From contig CAMOHY010000107.1 of assembly GCA_946615495.1 (NCBI GenBank), positions 1 to 7,260 on the forward strand: a stretch of DNA of 7,260 nt. The letters run 5' to 3'. The position numbers and the translations under genes are program-made. A model generated the notes under the pieces. It was given only the letters and a program-made list of their open reading frames with translations. It searched no databases and had not been told where the DNA came from. Source of the DNA: an uncultured Clostridia bacterium. Its GTDB lineage: Bacteria; Bacillota; Clostridia; Christensenellales; Aristaeellaceae. Positions 5,392-7,260 of the stretch are shown here, piece after piece; position 1 is the first letter of the stretch; each line of letters begins with the position of its first letter.

Positions 5392-5763
5392 ATGCGGCCA
5401 TTGCTTTTGTGCATCCACATGGACCCCAACAGGCTCATGCGCATTTCCCTAACGGCTATGGCCCAGGGAATCGCGGTGAAAGAGGTAAAGGAAGGGCAGT
5501 GGGGCCAAAGGATTGGGGCCCTGTGCGGCCTGGAGCCGGAATGGGAGCGCCCGCCCAAGGCGAAGGTGGACGGCGAAATGATGGTGATGGCCTTTTTTTC
5601 GGATTGGCAGCTGGATGATCTGTTGTCCGCGATTCGGAAAAACGGCATCGAGCCCGCCCGTTTGAAGGCGGTTTTGACCCCCGTCAACCGGACCTGGAAC
5701 TGCGGGCAGCTGTACGCGCAATTAATGCAGGAGGACGCGGCGATGCGCGCCCGCCGTGAATAA
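5392..5763 (+). CDS. DUF3783 domain protein
   Basis: This 123-residue cytoplasmic protein has no signal peptide or membrane helix. Its C-terminal half (about residues 64-114) fits DUF3783, a small domain known mainly from Clostridia. Recognisable pieces are MVMAFFSDWQLDDLLSAIR (64-82) and LKAVLTPVNRTWNCGQLYAQ (91-110), the LTPxNxxW core being the most diagnostic. The N-terminal part (LLLCIHMDPNRLMRISLTA) looks like a short strand and helix packing against it. The family has no established function that I know of. The start is supported by AAAGGGG at 5377-5383, 8 nt before ATG, and by a promoter just upstream. It is divergent from the mgtC remnant and 125 nt from the next gene, with no clear terminator between, so read-through is possible. 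No link to the GTPase-protease block can be shown beyond the shared intergenic region. Confidence 0.82.
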   Translation: MRPLLLCIHMDPNRLMRISLTAMAQGIAVKEVKEGQWGQRIGALCGLEPEWERPPKAKVDGEMMVMAFFSDWQLDDLLSAIRKNGIEPARLKAVLTPVNRTWNCGQLYAQLMQEDAAMRARRE

Positions 5764-5888
5764 AATAAGATATTCTGGAAAAGGCTGCTGCTGAAGCTGC
5801 GAACGGGGAAATTGCGCAGGAAAGCTTTTCTGCCATTCAGGAAACAAAGGCACGATCATGCTTAATACGTGAGAGGAGAAAGCGCGTT
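5764..5888 (+). other. Intergenic gap between the DUF3783 gene and the AI-2E family gene
   Basis: No intrinsic terminator or convincing promoter is visible. A near-perfect palindrome centred on AAGCTT spans 5816-5833 (GCAGGAAAGC and its partner), but no T-run follows. A TAATAC (5863-5868) could be a -10 box but has no -35 at the right distance. The frame of the downstream gene stays open upstream to a TAA at 5766-5768 and reads like protein, without a usable start codon. Confidence 0.5.
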
Positions 5889-7148
5889 ATGCACTTGGGA
5901 GAAAACAAAAAATACGTAAAAATCGCCGTTACGGGCATTGTGATTGCCGCGGGAACGATAGCCATTCTGTTTTTCTTTTACCGGTTTTCAGCCGTTTCCG
6001 CTATTTTGTCCCGGCTATTCTCCATTCTCCGGCCATTCCTTTATGGCGGCGCCATCGCTTACATTCTTTCTCCTCTGTGCGGAAGGCTGGAAGCTTTTTT
6101 TGAAAAACGGATGGGGGAAAAAAGAAAACGCCTGGGAAAGGCGGTTTCGATCACGCTTTGCATTTTGCTGGCGGTCATTTTGGTGGGGCTCCTCATGCTG
6201 ATTATTCTGCCGCAGGTGGTGGAAAGCGTTGTCAGCATCGCCTCCTCGCTTCCCGGCCAGCTGCGTTCGCTGAGCGCCCAAATTGAGCAGGCGCTGGCGG
6301 ATCAGCCGGATTTGCAGACGCAGTGGGAGAACGTTTCCAGCCAGATTAATGCCACCATCGATAAATGGACCAGCACCGATATTCTCCCTTTGGCGCAGTC
6401 CATCCTGTCCGGCACGGCGAGCTATGTTTCCAGCCTGCTCATCTTCCTGCGGGATGTGCTGCTGGGCATCGTCATATCGGTTTACCTTCTGGCCACCAGA
6501 AAACAAATCGCCGCCCAGTGCAAGCTTCTTGCGCACAGCGCCTTCAATGATTATTGGGCGTCGCTGATCGAAAACGAAACGCATTATATCGACCGGATGT
6601 TCAACGGCTTCCTTACCGGAAAGCTGCTGGACAGCGCCATCGTGGGCGTGCTGTGCTTTATCGGCTGCATGATCTTCGGCTTTTCCTCTCCGCTGCTTAT
6701 CAGCGTGATTATTGGCGTAACGAACATCATTCCCTTCTTCGGGCCTTTCCTGGGCGCAATTCCCTGCGCCTTGCTGCTGCTGCTGAATAATCCCGTGCAT
6801 TGCCTGATCTTTTTGATTTTTATTCTGATTTTGCAGCAGCTGGACGGAAACGTAATCGGCCCCAGAGTTCTGGGAAACACCACGGGCCTTTCCGGGTTTT
6901 GGGTCACGTTCGCCATTCTGCTCTTTGGCGGCCTTTGGGGCATCACCGGTATGATCGTGGGCGTTCCGCTGTTTGCGGTGATATATGATTTGATTAAGCG
7001 GCTTTGCTATAAGTTCCTGGGCAAGCGGGGAAAGGGAGATATGATCGCCGCGTATCAGGAAATTTACCATCCCCAGGATGAGAAAAAGGAAACCAAACTG
7101 AAAAACGGCAAACCGGAGCGCACCGGCAAAGCCGGGCCCGCGGATTGA
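5889..7148 (+). CDS. AI-2E family transporter-like membrane protein (UPF0118/YtvI type)
   Basis: This 419-residue integral membrane protein belongs to the AI-2E (PF01594) superfamily. Hydrophobic segments lie at about residues 12-31, 47-62, 86-108, 178-202, 248-265, 268-300, 303-316 and 336-367. A long soluble loop lies between the third and fourth (about 109-175). Family signatures are VTNIIPFFGPFLGAIP (277-292) and LDGNVIGPRVLG (318-329). The C-terminal tail (about 374-419) is charged, Lys-rich and probably cytoplasmic. The name comes from one member proposed to export autoinducer-2. Other members act in cation/proton exchange or stress tolerance, so the substrate here is unknown. The start is supported by AGAGGAGA (5872-5879), about 10 nt before ATG. 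The usual length is 340-400; the excess is in the tail. No terminator with a T-run follows the stop. Confidence 0.93.
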   Translation: MHLGENKKYVKIAVTGIVIAAGTIAILFFFYRFSAVSAILSRLFSILRPFLYGGAIAYILSPLCGRLEAFFEKRMGEKRKRLGKAVSITLCILLAVILVGLLMLIILPQVVESVVSIASSLPGQLRSLSAQIEQALADQPDLQTQWENVSSQINATIDKWTSTDILPLAQSILSGTASYVSSLLIFLRDVLLGIVISVYLLATRKQIAAQCKLLAHSAFNDYWASLIENETHYIDRMFNGFLTGKLLDSAIVGVLCFIGCMIFGFSSPLLISVIIGVTNIIPFFGPFLGAIPCALLLLLNNPVHCLIFLIFILILQQLDGNVIGPRVLGNTTGLSGFWVTFAILLFGGLWGITGMIVGVPLFAVIYDLIKRLCYKFLGKRGKGDMIAAYQEIYHPQDEKKETKLKNGKPERTGKAGPAD

Positions 7149-7156
7149 AGGGGAAG

Positions 7157-7208
7157 GGGCTGCGGCCCGTTCATACTTTCCCGGAGGTTTGTCGACCCTC
7201 TGAGAGGG
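7157..7208. repeat. Two small inverted repeats after the AI-2E family gene
   Basis: GGGC (7157-7160) pairs with GCCC (7165-7168) around a TGCG loop. CCCTC (7196-7200) pairs with GAGGG (7204-7208) around TGA. Neither is followed by a T-run, so neither is a standard intrinsic terminator. The second lies directly beside the insertion-sequence-like end described for 7204-7235. Confidence 0.4.
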
Positions 7209-7260
7209 GGCTGTCTCGCAAACAAAAAAGCGCACAAAAAACATGACGGGAAGCTGTAGG

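Noticed and set aside
7157..7208. Intrinsic terminator after the AI-2E family gene
   Set aside because: The small hairpins there are not followed by a T-run on either strand.
6015..7244. A 409-codon open frame on the minus strand
   Set aside because: It is antisense to the AI-2E family gene. It is rich in Gln, Asn and Arg from reading hydrophobic codons backwards, and it crosses the terminal intergenic repeats.

Overview
The window reads as chromosomal DNA from a low-to-mid GC Gram-positive bacterium, most likely a Clostridia-class Firmicute such as an Oscillospirales- or Christensenellales-like gut lineage. The support is the AGGAGG-type ribosome binding sites, sigma-A-like promoters with extended -10 elements, a DUF3783 protein, and tandem CobW-type GTPases of clostridial type. 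The exact genus cannot be read from this sequence.

Region 1 (1-93) holds a strong bidirectional hairpin terminator. It closes the minus-strand block and probably also a plus-strand gene whose last few codons may lie at the left edge.

Region 2 (94-5280, all minus strand, transcribed right to left) is a five-cistron block. It starts at a good promoter (5252-5280) with a truncated MgtC/SapB membrane-protein remnant. Next come a canonical COG0523/CobW GTPase with a very His/Asp-rich metal-binding loop, and a second, unusual CobW-like GTPase. The second GTPase lacks the CxCC motif and carries a C-terminal domain resembling DUF1980 (the YcgQ/TIGR03943 type). The block ends with the TldD/TldE zinc protease pair, joined by an ATGA overlap. 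A second, internal promoter with an extended -10 sits in the 3' end of the mgtC remnant and drives the GTPase genes. Three of the junctions have a stem-loop placed just upstream of the Shine-Dalgarno site.

Region 3 (5281-5391) is a short AT-rich divergent promoter region. Region 4 (5392-7148, plus strand) holds a small DUF3783 protein and an AI-2E/UPF0118 family multi-spanning membrane protein, separated by 125 nt. Region 5 (7149-7260) has no gene. It holds small inverted repeats and a sequence that resembles the end of an insertion sequence.

The most interesting idea is that the two GTPases and the TldD/TldE protease form one functional unit. COG0523 GTPases deliver metal ions to client enzymes, and TldD is a metalloprotease with a visible HExxxH site. 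A metallochaperone pair dedicated to this protease, with the His-rich loop as a metal reservoir, is a testable inference. Synteny is the only evidence for it here.
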